Part shown: in pieces, positions 46,499-58,000 of the stretch
Layout of the letters: each line of letters begins with the position of its first letter
Position numbering within the stretch: position 1 is the first letter of the stretch
Origin: Augochlora pura
Taxonomy: Eukaryota; Arthropoda; Insecta; Hymenoptera; Halictidae
Assembly: GCF_028453695.1 (NCBI RefSeq)
Contig: NC_135779.1
Span: 9,436,831-9,500,830, forward strand
Direction of reading: 5' to 3'
Length of the DNA: 64,000 nt
Notes under the pieces: generated by a model
The model's database searches: none
Seen by the model: the letters and a program-made list of their open reading frames with translations, nothing else
Told to the model about the DNA's origin: nothing
Program-made: the position numbers and the translations under genes

Positions 46499-49316
46499 AT
46501 GTCATGCAGCTACGCAGACGGGCTATCGCACTACGAAAACAAAGGAGTGCTGGGTCTCGAAGAGGTAAAAAATCTCCATTGTTACTGGGGCTCGTTTGGC
46601 GGGAGTCTATCGGTCATCCGCGCGACCCTTTCAACTTTGACCCTTTGTTGTTTCGTGTCTGCCTGTCTCTGTCGCCCGTCCTCGTCCTGTTTCTCTCGCT
46701 CCCACCGCTTTCCTCGGATCGCTGTTTTTTTTTCTCTTGTTTTAATTCCCACCATCGTTCGTTGTTTTCAGCGATACGACAGCGTTGAGGCGTTACGACT
46801 GAAATGCGGTCTACTCGCCGATTGGATACAAGCGGCGCGTCACGTCGTTGTTCACACCGGCGCCGGCATCAGCACTGCTGCGGGCATTCCGGATTTTCGG
46901 TGATTATCATTTGTAATTTTTCGCTCGAATCCCCACCCTACTTCTATGTATTTCCATCCCCTCCCGTCGCAGCCCCGATGGCCCATCATTCCGGATCTGT
47001 TGTGCGCCCGAAAGCGCCACCGGTCAATTCTTTTAAATTAATCAAGCGGGAACGGGAGCCGCGAAGAAACAACCCGGAATCCGTTTCGGTCGTGGTGTCC
47101 ACCATTGTTGTGCGCAGCTTTGGTGACGATCATCCGTCCCGGAACGATGATAAATTTAACAGGCACACTCATGACTGGACGCCGGATACGAGGCGGAAAT
47201 GCTTTTCCCTCCTTTTTTTCTAGATTAAAAGCAGGCGAAATAAAATTTAAAATATTCAACTTTTAATTATTACTCGTATTATTTTTAATGAGTTTACTGT
47301 TGAAGCGTCGTCTGAAAATATCTCACGAAATCAAATTAATTTAACCGTTAAAACTGAAACTGAAACTGCAATTGCAAAATTTAAATACATTTCAGATTCT
47401 ACAAAGTTCCAATTGTAATGTTAATTTTTAAAAATAATAGATTGCTGGAGGGATCATGATATTACGTTGATTTTTGCTCAAAAGTTGATATGATAGCTTA
47501 GATACTTGTTGAATTGAAATATGTAATTACAATTGCATGGTCGATTGTTTGGTATTTTAGAGGTACAAATGGAGTATGGACATTAGAACAGAAAGGTTTA
47601 AAACCTACAATGAACACATCCTTCGATGAAGCAATACCTACCAAGGCACACATGGCATTAAAAAAATTGGTGGAAGCCAGTGAGTATAATGATCCCAAAT
47701 ACAACTATGTAACTAGAATATTAAAATCCATGCGACATAATTCTGTTGTAGAAAAAGTAAAGTTCATCATAAGTCAGAATATTGATGGCTTGCATCTGCG
47801 GTCAGGACTGCAAAGACAACATCTTGCAGAATTGCATGGAAACATGTTTACAGAACAGTGCGACAAATGTGGCAGGTTAATATCTTGCCTTTTAAATTAC
47901 AGACAGCATTTAGAAGAAGAAATAACATAGCATACTTTCTAGGCAATTCATTCGGAACTTTGCAACGAAAAGCGTGGGCAAGAAGTCATTAGACACAGTT
48001 TGTAGGTCTGAGCAGATAGGTGGTCGTCCGTGCCGTGGCCGTATGCATGACACCATCCTCGATTGGGAACACAACTTGCCAGACAGTGATCTGACACTGT
48101 CTGATCTGCACTCTAGGTAATCCAACATTTTTATGCTAATGAAAATGTTAACATATTTGCATATTATGTTCCATGTTATGTAAACACTGAAGGTGGAAAT
48201 CTGGAGGCATTGTATAAATTTTTTTAAGAAGAAAATTACCTAAAATCGTATTCGCAAGTGAAACGGGTAGTCATGTGAAAACGTGACTGGTTCTTTATTA
48301 CTTCACTAAAAATTTGATATTTTTCTGCGAACAGATGAAAAGAAGAGCGCCTAAACGTTTCACGGTTGTTGAAGTGCATGTTAGATGTTTAAAATTTCGA
48401 TGCATCTACGCAAGTATGCGAAAAAATATTTTGGAAAGCTTTCGTTGATCAGAAAATCCTATCTCGGTGTCTCAGGTTTCAGTTGACAATTATATTTTAT
48501 TTACACGGTACCGGACGCACCGGTTAGAGAAAGACTAACTTGAAAAACATACAATTACAGTGTGGCTGACTTGAGTATATGTCTTGGAACAACGTTACAA
48601 ATTATCCCCAGTGGTAATCTACCTCTATACACCAAAAAGTATGGAGGCCGGCTGGTTATATGTAATCTACAACCCACGAAACATGTAAGATAACAAAAAT
48701 TAACCATACTCTCCTGAGTCCACTAACCGATAGATTAACAATTTAAAGTTGTTCGTATGTAACGATGATTACTCGAAAGATCGACGATGCGGAATGAAAG
48801 CGGTGTTCTTGATTTTAGGACAAGAAAGCGGACTTGATAATTAATGGTAACGCTGATGACATCATGGTCAACGTAATGAAGAAATTGGGCCTGGAAATCT
48901 CAGAATATGATAGCACAACGGATCCAACACGAAACTCCGACACAACGTCCAAAGAGATGGACTGGACAATACCGACCAGCAGGGTAAAAGAAATGAATGT
49001 TCTTTATAAGAAAGTGTGCAAGCCTATGAAAAGGAAACGGAAGACGTTCATGTACGAGAGAGAACGGACGGATGCCAAACGAGACGTGAAGACGAAGAAG
49101 CCGGCCTTTATGATGGACCAGGATATAAAAACGGAAGATCCGGAATCATTGAACACACCGAAGATAGAATGCAACGACCCGGTGGTCGGCGACATGAGCA
49201 GTATCCCCGTGAAGAGCGAGCAGGACATCAAGGATCAATTGGAACCGTTCGAGGAGTTTTCAACAGAGAGTGTCAGCCAGCCTGATCCCGGCTTACAAGT
49301 GTCAGATATACTGTAG
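46499..49316 (+). CDS. Sirt6: Sirtuin 6, NAD-dependent protein deacylase
   Basis: Sirt6 is a nuclear, chromatin-bound NAD-dependent deacylase that acts on histone H3 and in DNA repair. Exons are 46499-46564, 46772-46899, 47561-47679, 47752-47875, 47943-48116, 48561-48684 and 48819-49316, giving 410 residues. The start [16 protein letters not shown] matches the human N-terminus. The NAD motif [17 protein letters not shown] spans 50-66. [12 protein letters not shown] and the catalytic His, in AELHGNMF, follow at H133. Zinc ligands are C141, C144, C166 and C176. [14 protein letters not shown] closes the core. Splitting the third block at a 72-base intron (47680-47751) puts H133, C141 and C144 at exactly the human positions, which is why I prefer it to a continuous exon. 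The last exon encodes an acidic, low-similarity tail with KRKRK (316-320, possible nuclear localisation) and two sumoylation-type motifs (IKTE, VKSE). The 661-base second intron is the longest. Confidence 0.96.
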
Positions 49317-52300
49317 CATGAAGATTTCAACATATGGTGATCTTAACGACCTAATATTCTTGTTGAGGGGTCCTTTTGTTTCGGAGGCTTGACGACAAAC
49401 TAAAAATTCGACAAGCCTTTTCCTGTTAAATCAGATCACAAAAATTTGAAGGATTCAACGAAAAGGGTTGTAGATTTCAAGAAAGCTGCGATCGGAGCGG
49501 CTCCTCTGTTAGAAGTCTGACGAATGATCGAGTTTTCGAGCTCCGAAACGGAATAACCCCCTTAGTTTTCAGTCCACGTTCAACTTATCCATGAGTGCAT
49601 ATAGAATGGATGTTATCTGCATGTGAAGAATGCCTAAAGTGCTACTGATTTGTTTATACAGGAAATGATACCGCAACTAGCGGGGAAAAAGGTCACGGAG
49701 AATTGTAACAGAAGTTCGGTAAATCGCTTTTATCGTCAGAGGCCAGAGAACGCTGCGCAATACGTGTACATATGTGTAGTAGTAATTTCGTGATCGCTTC
49801 ATGTTTTGTCCGCTTGCCCCATTACTCGAGCGTGTGTACAAGCGTAGTTCATGCCCCGAAGGTCAATGTTTCAGCGACTAACGTTGTATCATACTTCCGA
49901 CCTAAGGATAGATGCATGCACATCATGGGTTCTTTCCATTGTCGTAGTACATTGTCTAATGTTATGTACTTAAGATGATTTATTTAGGATCGTTTGTAAC
50001 ACGTTGATAGGGATCCTGCGTAGATCTCTCAAGAGAGATGTGTACTTACAGGTAGCGATGTAATCGGAGGGTTTCTGCACCACATGGTGCTGAATACATC
50101 TGAGAAATGTTGAGATTAAACTTTAATTTTTTACCTGAAAACTCTTATGATAGTTTTGTTGAATGCGGTACTAAACAATGCTTGAGAAGCAGGCTGTGAG
50201 CCAAAACAGATTGACAAACTATTGTTATGTATTTTGAATCTTAAAAGTATTTAAAATAATTTCAGAATGGAGTTTGGGCCAGTATATTGTCTATCGTTAC
50301 CTAGAAGTACACGTATTACATATTACGTTTAAGTGCGTTTAATTAACATATAAATATAGATATATGATATATATACACTGTTCGTGTTTTCTGAAACTGT
50401 GACCAATACTTCCGGAGGTTGTTCGATGATTGATGGAGCGATTAAGGAAGTTCTATAATGATGTTTTAACTGAGATACTCGTTGCTAGCTTGGAACGTTT
50501 AAGATTGAGATCTTTTTAATAGAAAGCTCCGTACGAGCGTCGATGTTGTTTGGTCATTTGATAGTTAAGTGTCTCTTTCTCGTTAAACGCACATGTTTGT
50601 ACAATCGCGATTGCGATACAGATCTCTTCTCCAGAACGAACGTCGAACCAAGCAATAGATACGTTGATGTTCACTCATTGTGATGATGAACAGTGGTTCG
50701 CGAAAGTGTTCGGACACTGATTAGAATGGAATAATGTTTTTTTTTTAAATTGGACCAAATGATTTAAAATAAAAATTATAGGGTCAGATAAAATAGTTCA
50801 AATACATGAGTTCTTTTATTAGTGTTGTCATTCCAAGTAATTGCAATTTACAAAAAAAAAAAATACTTCTTTAGGCATTGTCTAGTAAACTTATTTCTTA
50901 AACATTTCTAAACAATTGAAGTCATTTCGTCCAATTTTAAACAGAACTTTGGATTTTGAAAGGTGTTGGAATACTTTTGTAAGCCACGATACATGCCCTC
51001 GTGAGCAACTCGGGAAAGGAAGTGCAAATGATTTACAAAAAAAAGAAATTTGAATAAGAAGAAAAAGATATATAAGCGAGTCTTTCTTATATCGGCATTC
51101 GACGCTATTCAGTCGATAGCGTGTTTTACGGTAGAACGCAGATTAGTGAAACGTGTAATATTTATATGTACATAGCGATGCGCGCTTGGTTGCTCTTAAT
51201 AATTTATTACTTTAATTGACATTATTTACTGGACGTTACTATTAGTGAAATATTATAGTATTCGACGGGAAATAAAATTATGGAAACGGGATCTGCGACT
51301 ATGTTATCTATACCCGCCTATTAATTTAATCTGCGCATGAACGTCAATCGTTTAGATTAAAGTAAGGTGTGGTCAATTAGACTGCAGAATCTTTCTTTGA
51401 TTCATTAACATAAGTTATACTATTATTTTGAATATGTACTAATTTTTGTCATACGTATACAATTTATGTTTAAGGATAGTGGGATCGGTTAATCATGTAC
51501 GAATGGATCGAACAACGTTTAATGTCTTTGATATCGTATATTCTTATTCATAAGTAAAGTTTAAACAAGGATACAACATAATCATGTACACATGTGCTAC
51601 AATAATTATTTCATAGTTTAAATTTTCTTAACTCGAATCAGGAAAAAACGTCACTCCAAAGATTCAAACGTATTCGCCTATTTAATAAATAGATCTTTAT
51701 CGTTTATATACTTAATACGTTTTTTACGCATATCTCGCCAACGCGTCGCGGTGTATCGACGTCTAATAAGGTTTGAAATAGCGTTTTCTATTTCTTCGGA
51801 GTCAATTCAGTACATTCCCGCTAAACGATCGATTTTTCGAATATTTATCAGCGAAAAATTACACACCGTCGCACAGTGCGGCAAACGAAATACAAAATCT
51901 AAGTATTCACGTATAACGATATTTCAGATCTTTTCAAATTATTATATTTTTATGGAAACATATATGTTATATAAGAAGTAAGGAAATATTAATCAGTTTT
52001 TGGATAAAGCTCAATTATTTTCAGTTTCAAGTTAGCAGATTTCAGAAACGATACAAAATCTTCTGAGATTCGAATTGTTTCGAATTTGTTGTTTGTTATA
52101 TTATAAAAATTTGTCGTCTTTAACTTATCTTTGATTTCCTATAACCACTATAAGATCCTTGTAAAGCTTCATTTTCAAAACAAAAATTTGGACATCAAAT
52201 TGTATTTTCGACAAAAATGAGGGGTACTGCATGCCAATAGAAAATGTTAAAAAGTTCTAATCAAACTTCTCTCGATTCGGCAAGATTGAAGCGAGCAGTG

Positions 52301-52496
52301 GAGCACATGGTGGCAGAACGTCGTGCATACGTTGCTTACTCGAAGTGTAAATCGTTTTGACACTTGCTGAACAGATTTTTTCCTCACAAATGTTTATAGA
52401 ATCCCTAGGTAATTTTCGTGTTAGATAAAGAACTTTTCGAAAAAATACAAAACAATTGTTGAGAAACTTTTTTAAACTTTGACATGAATTTATTAT
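49317..52496. other. Sirt6 3' side and following noncoding DNA
   Basis: No coding sequence is recognised. A plus-strand AATAAA occurs at 51271-51276; whether it ends Sirt6 transcripts is unknown. A TTAGACTGCAGAATC copy of the dispersed repeat lies at 51376-51393. Confidence 0.45.
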
Positions 52497-52635
52497 TAAA
52501 AATAATTATAAATTTAGGACTAAAAATAATTATGAATTTAGGACTAAAAATAATTATGAATTTAGGACTAAAAATAATTATGAATTTAGGAATAAAAATA
52601 ATTATGAATTTAGGTCTAAAAATAATTAATAAATT
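52497..52635. repeat. 24-base minisatellite, TAAAAATAATTATGAATTTA
   Basis: Five to six copies of a 24-base unit with only point differences (GGACT, GGAAT, GGTCT). Because 24 is divisible by three, it yields a repetitive minus-strand frame (KFIIIFSP) that is not a gene. Confidence 0.9.
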
Positions 52636-54164
52636 GTATGCTACTACATTTGGATAACTCACGTCTATCTTTTAAGACCATTAAAGAACTTTCTACAATT
52701 TTTATTTCTCATACCATACCTAATTTTTGTCGAAAATTCTGTCTTTTAACAAAAGATAGTATTATTTAAAAAGAACTCATAATGCCTATGTAGGAACTAA
52801 AAAATCATGTACAGTTATTTAAAATCTGTTATCGTCGTACAAGAATATTTGGCTTTTATATATTCGTGTCGCGTGACCCCACTATACGTCGTATAGATCA
52901 AGGTACTCTCGAATCAAATGAGCAATTAGAATTTTTAATGTATAATAATATTTTGCGTGGATAGAAAAACATCGATTCGAAATTCAAGTACCAGTGGCGT
53001 CCTCTGCGAGCGAAAAGAAAAGGCTTTGCTAGTTAATATTTTGATTTTCGCTGTTTAAAAAAGAACTTCACTAAATTCACTGGTTACGCAACGAAAATAG
53101 ACAAGTACTTTTTAAAGGGTCTCTATATTCGAGCACGATCATCAAATTTCGTTTTTCGAACATTTCCTGAACGTTTGCACAAATTGTACAGCAATCGATA
53201 CACCGAATTGTTCGTACATGACCCTGAAACAATGCTTAACCTTAACATTACGGTGGCAATTATCTCGCTCGTTTAGTCACATTATAGTTCCGGCTTCGGC
53301 GCCACGGGTCCTCATTGGTCGAAGCAATAGTAACTTTGTTAGGCGTATGAGATGCTAAAGGGACTCCACGGTGTGAACGAAGAGAGATTGCACGAAAACT
53401 GAAGGCAATAGAGGCGGTGGGTGAAAAATGAAGAGAAAGGTATGTAACTAGGAAATACAAATGTTTTATCGGCTCGGTTCGATCCATAAGTTGTCCACGA
53501 GCGAACCGCGACTCGACTATTTGGTATAATGGCTTTTAAATATCGTTTCCTCCGCGAAGAACTAATTAATGTGGACTATGCACGACGCGAAACATGGACC
53601 TACTAAGAATATTCAATTAGCCTACCTATATACAAGTATATCTGTACGCGACAGAATAGAAATCGATTATTACATATGTATATATTTATATATATATTTA
53701 TATTCCTATATTGTTTTACGCGTTCGCGTAGTTTCATCAATCTTTCTAGTATCGTCGATTTACGTGTAATCAACCGAGAGAATGCGCGCGACTATTACCG
53801 ACCGATAATTCGAACGTCGCATAATTCCGATACTATCAGTGGCTTCGTTCGCGAATTAATATCGAGACTTCCGTTCTCTCCTACATGGGAGAGATGTTGC
53901 CTCCAGTCCCGACTCTAAGTACGTGGTAAACAATAAATAGGAGTACATATATACCTTAATTAATTCGTTGTGTACAACGTATCTTTGGGTTTCTCAGTAC
54001 AGCCCGGTCGAGACAGGCGGGGCATTCGAATTTAGTCTAAATATATCTTCTCGACACTTTTATACTTATTCTGTCACCGTTAACGAAAAGCTTGTCGTTT
54101 GCGATGCACGACATCGCCTCTTCTATATCGCTCACACGTGCGTGAATATTGATATGTACATAAT

Positions 54165-54195
<31 letters not shown>

Positions 54196-54745
54196 TAAAT
54201 AGATAGAAAGAGAGAGAAAGAAAGATAGATAGAGAGAGAGAGAGAGAGAGACGTAATTACACACTAACCGCGTTTCGAAACTCCCGCGGCTTTCGAAAAC
54301 GATATGTAGGCACATTATCGATGGAGAAAAGCCATTGAGATCCTACGATCTATGGCTAGTTTCGCTATCATACGATCGATGGCGCTGCGATTACGAAATC
54401 GATCATTTTCTTCTCTAATCCACGGTGAAACCCGATGAGATCTTTCCCGCTGCATGAACTGTTATTTTAATCGATTCAAATAGGACGATCTGTACTTTTC
54501 CCTCTTATCGACGCCGGCGTTTTTGTCATCGCCTGAAAGCACCATCGGAAGGTTCTTCCCTGTTGAGAGGCGGAAAGTAAAGTTGGTTAAACAGCACCAA
54601 CTTTAATTCCGTATTGAGGAAGAGCTGAGATTAGATGATGGTACTTTCACCGTGACTTGAAACCAGTGGTGGGATTCAGACTGTTTTCAAGGCACAGAGA
54701 ATCTAGACCGAATCTATAACGACCAACGACTGAATTAAAGTCTAT
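52636..54745. other. Noncoding stretch between convergent Sirt6 and peb
   Basis: No recognisable gene. It includes a TATA-type run near 53680-53700 and the GA microsatellite at 54165-54252. The distal part could be peb 3' UTR, since long 3' UTRs are common for such factors. Confidence 0.45.
54165..54252. repeat. (GA)n microsatellite, interrupted
   Basis: Two GA blocks are separated by a GATA/GAAAGA-type section. The strand symmetry explains the repetitive Ser/Leu frame opposite it. Confidence 0.9.
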
Positions 54746-54928
54746 TCAAAATTTTGTCTGAAACGGCAGGATGCTAACTGGTTCCCAATCTTTGAACCCC
54801 ACCACCGCGTAAACCCGAACGATAACAACAAAAAGTACGGCCCAGAATAGATACGTGAGGCTGTAGCTGAAAAGACGCTTATATAAGTAGCTAAGTCGCA
54901 TCGAAGTAACGCCTGTCCGCGCCTCCAT
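54746..54928 (-). CDS. Possible 60-residue membrane microprotein
   Basis: A short frame begins with ATG in a good context (A at -3, G at +4). It encodes a basic N-terminus and a hydrophobic segment (YLFWAVLFVVIVRVYAVVGF) long enough to cross a membrane. It lies about 130 bases beyond the peb stop on the same strand, so it may simply be part of the peb 3' UTR. I recognise no family. Chance is a real alternative. Confidence 0.2.
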   Translation of the reverse strand: MEARTGVTSMRLSYLYKRLFSYSLTYLFWAVLFVVIVRVYAVVGFKDWEPVSILPFQTKF

Positions 54929-55060
54929 CCTTTGGTACAGTCAACAGCGGGCCGGAGAACCAGTGCTGCTGGAGATCATGTGGTCGACCAGCCACCCTTA
55001 CGCGGAGGGTTATAATCTAAGGCACGATCGTGAATTGTTCAGATGACAGAGATCGCGATT

Positions 55061-58000
55061 TCACTCATGGCTATGCTTTACACCGAGAAGTTTGGCGGCG
55101 TCATCGGCGGACGCTTGAAGCACTCGGTCAATGAAATTTTTATCCCGGATGCCTAGGAGATTGGAGATCAGGTCGTTGTCCGTGCTCTCGCTGGTATCCA
55201 GGTTCGCGTTTTGCGGGGTGGCGTTCAGTTTCCCTGTCAAGGATGGCAAGTTCCCGTAAGGGTTGAACCGCACCAGCCCACTGGGCGCCGCGTCGCCCGT
55301 GGCAACGGGGGCCACCGACGGCAACGAGATTCGGTCCTGTATTGTAGGATTCCCTACCAGGACCGGGGGTTGTTGCTGTTGACTCCTAGGTGTAATAGTG
55401 GGCGGCTGCGTGGGCGAGTTCTCCTCGTCGCCGCTGGTCCCCACGTACATAGTAGAGTCCACCGATTCGTGCTTCTTCCGGTGTCGTAGCATGCTGTGCT
55501 TCAGCGTGAACCTCCGGCAGCAGATGTCGCAGGAGAACGGCCTCTCGCCTGTGTGGGTCCTCATGTGCCGGCGCAGGTCCTCCGCTGACCAAAACCGTCT
55601 CATGCAGAAAGCGCATACCACCTGGAAATGTTTGAACAGCCACTCGTTTAGATCACGCCGGGTTGTCGAGCGAATCACACATCTATTAAAGAACAAGCAC
55701 GTAGCTTAGACACAGCTGCCGATTACCGACAGGTTGTCCGAAACCGTGAAATCTAGACTGTACGGATTTTCTTGCAAACTGAATATTGAATTACACGTAA
55801 CACATAATTAAACCTTTGCATACGAACCCATTTCAAGTTATAGTTAATTGAAAACAGTGTTTCCGATCTACAGTATCGTCATTGCACGTGGCTTATTGTT
55901 CCTGTATTTTATGCATACGAAATTGAGTTCTTGTAACACATGTAACAGGTTTTTAAGTAGGTATTTTGATAATACAAAAACGATTGTGACATAACAGCGT
56001 CGATGTAACGAGTTTTAAGTAATGCAAGAACATTTTCGAATTCATTCACGCCAAACCTATCGTGGTTGAAATTTTGCAATTCTACATGATTTAGAGACTC
56101 TTTGGTGCTTGAATAAATTACGTTATTGGAGCAAGTTTCATAATAAAAACTTTGCGAAACCTATCTTGTCACTTTTACGAAGCAATGCACACGAGTTATT
56201 ATTGCTGCTTGCTTATCAAAAGTTTAGAACAATTTTCGTTTGGACGATTTCGGACCACCATGGTTGGCAAATCTCATCAAGGATTCGATCCTTACCTTTC
56301 TATTGCTGTAATCCGGGAAGCGACCTCTCTTCTCCTCGCCATCGCTGGGGTGGTTTTGCTGTGGTGGCTGTTGCTGATCTTCGACAGTATCAATGTCCAT
56401 GTCCAATGCCCCCTTCGCCACCAGCATCTCGTATTCTCTGTCATGGTTCACCTTGATGTGTTCCAAGCAATCTTGCCGCTCGGAGAAGCCGCAGTCGCAC
56501 AGGTGGCACTTGAAGGGTACGTCGCTGGGACCGGGCGACGATCTCGGTGAGGGTCTCCTAGATCTGGGCGTGTCGTTTATGGACTGCAAGGTGGTCGGAC
56601 TCGACTTCGGCACTCCGGACACGGATGTGGTTTCCATTCCCTCGGAGACGCTCGACGATTGGCTGTCGTAATCCGTCTGCTCGTTCTGCTTCGAGCATTC
56701 TTGAGGACTGTTCTGAGCTTCGCTGGACGGAGTGTCTGATCTGGACTTCATTTTGCGAGCGTGCTTCGTCGAGCGGTGCTTCTTCAAATTGCCTAGAGTG
56801 GAGAAGGTCGAGCTTGGACACTGATTGCACTTGTACGGTCGCTCAGGTACGTTCCTCATGGAGAACGAGTTGTTGTTGCTGATAACCGCTTGACTGTCCG
56901 GCGAAGAGGAGTTCCTACTCCTGCGGATCTTGCTAGGGCTCGTTTTATGCTTCCTCAACAGATGACGGTCGCAGTTTGACTTGGTAGTGAAGAGCAGGGA
57001 GCAGTGCACGCATTGGAAGGGTTTCTGGCCCGTGTGTGTCAGGATGTGCCGTCTCAAAGACGATGTCCACGGGAACGGTCGCTCGCAATACGGGCAGATC
57101 ACTCGGTTCGGCGCCATCGAGTACGCGGACTTCTTCTTCTTCTTCTTCTTTTTCTTCTTTTTCTTCGACGATGTGCTGACGGAGTTCAACGAGTTCACAG
57201 AGTCGGACTTCTCGTCGCTGCCGGAATTGTTGCAGTCGCTGTTCGACGCGACCAAGCCCTCTTCGTCGCTCAGATACTGCGGCTGAAACTGCTGGAACTG
57301 CTGCGAGGCATTGTCCAATAGCTCCGATACGCTGGCCAAGTCTGTCGCCACGTCGTCAATCTTCTCCGTCTTCTCACCCACCGACTCGGTTTTGATCTTG
57401 ACGTCGTCGTGCTCGCTAGTTTCCATCGATTGTTCCAAGTCCGACATCTTCGACTCGTCGTTCGCGTTGTCGCTGTTCGCCGACTCCGTGTTGGTCGACT
57501 CTCCTTTCACACACTCTTCGTGCTCTTCTTTTATCTCTTTTGCTACATCCGAGCCCTCCAATTGACCTCTCAACAAGCTAGTGCACTTCTCCTTCTGAGA
57601 TTCCTGCTCCTTCTCTTGAGGTTCTTCGTCGATCACCAATTCCTCTTCGGTGTCGTTCTCCTCAACCTTGTTGGCCTTCAACTGCTGCGCCAGGATGGCG
57701 TACTTCACCTGGTCCGAGATAGGGTGTTTCGCGGAGCAGTCCGCGCTCGGCAACGATTTAGGCAGGATATTAAGGTAAGACGGCGATACTTGAGACGCGG
57801 GTTGTCTCAGATTCTGCAGCAAGGTGGGATGATTGGAAGGCGGTCTGCCTCTGGTCGAGTGTCCCCCTCTGGTCTTCAGTCTCCAATGCTGCGGATGCTG
57901 TTGCTTGACGTGTCTCTCCATGTTGCTTCTCAAGGTGAATCTCGCCGAGCAGTGTCCGCAACCGAACGGTCTCTCGGTTCTGTACCGCCTCTGCTTCTGC

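Noticed and set aside
52405..52662. Minus-strand frame with repeated KFIIIFSP
   Set aside because: Translation of a 24-base minisatellite.
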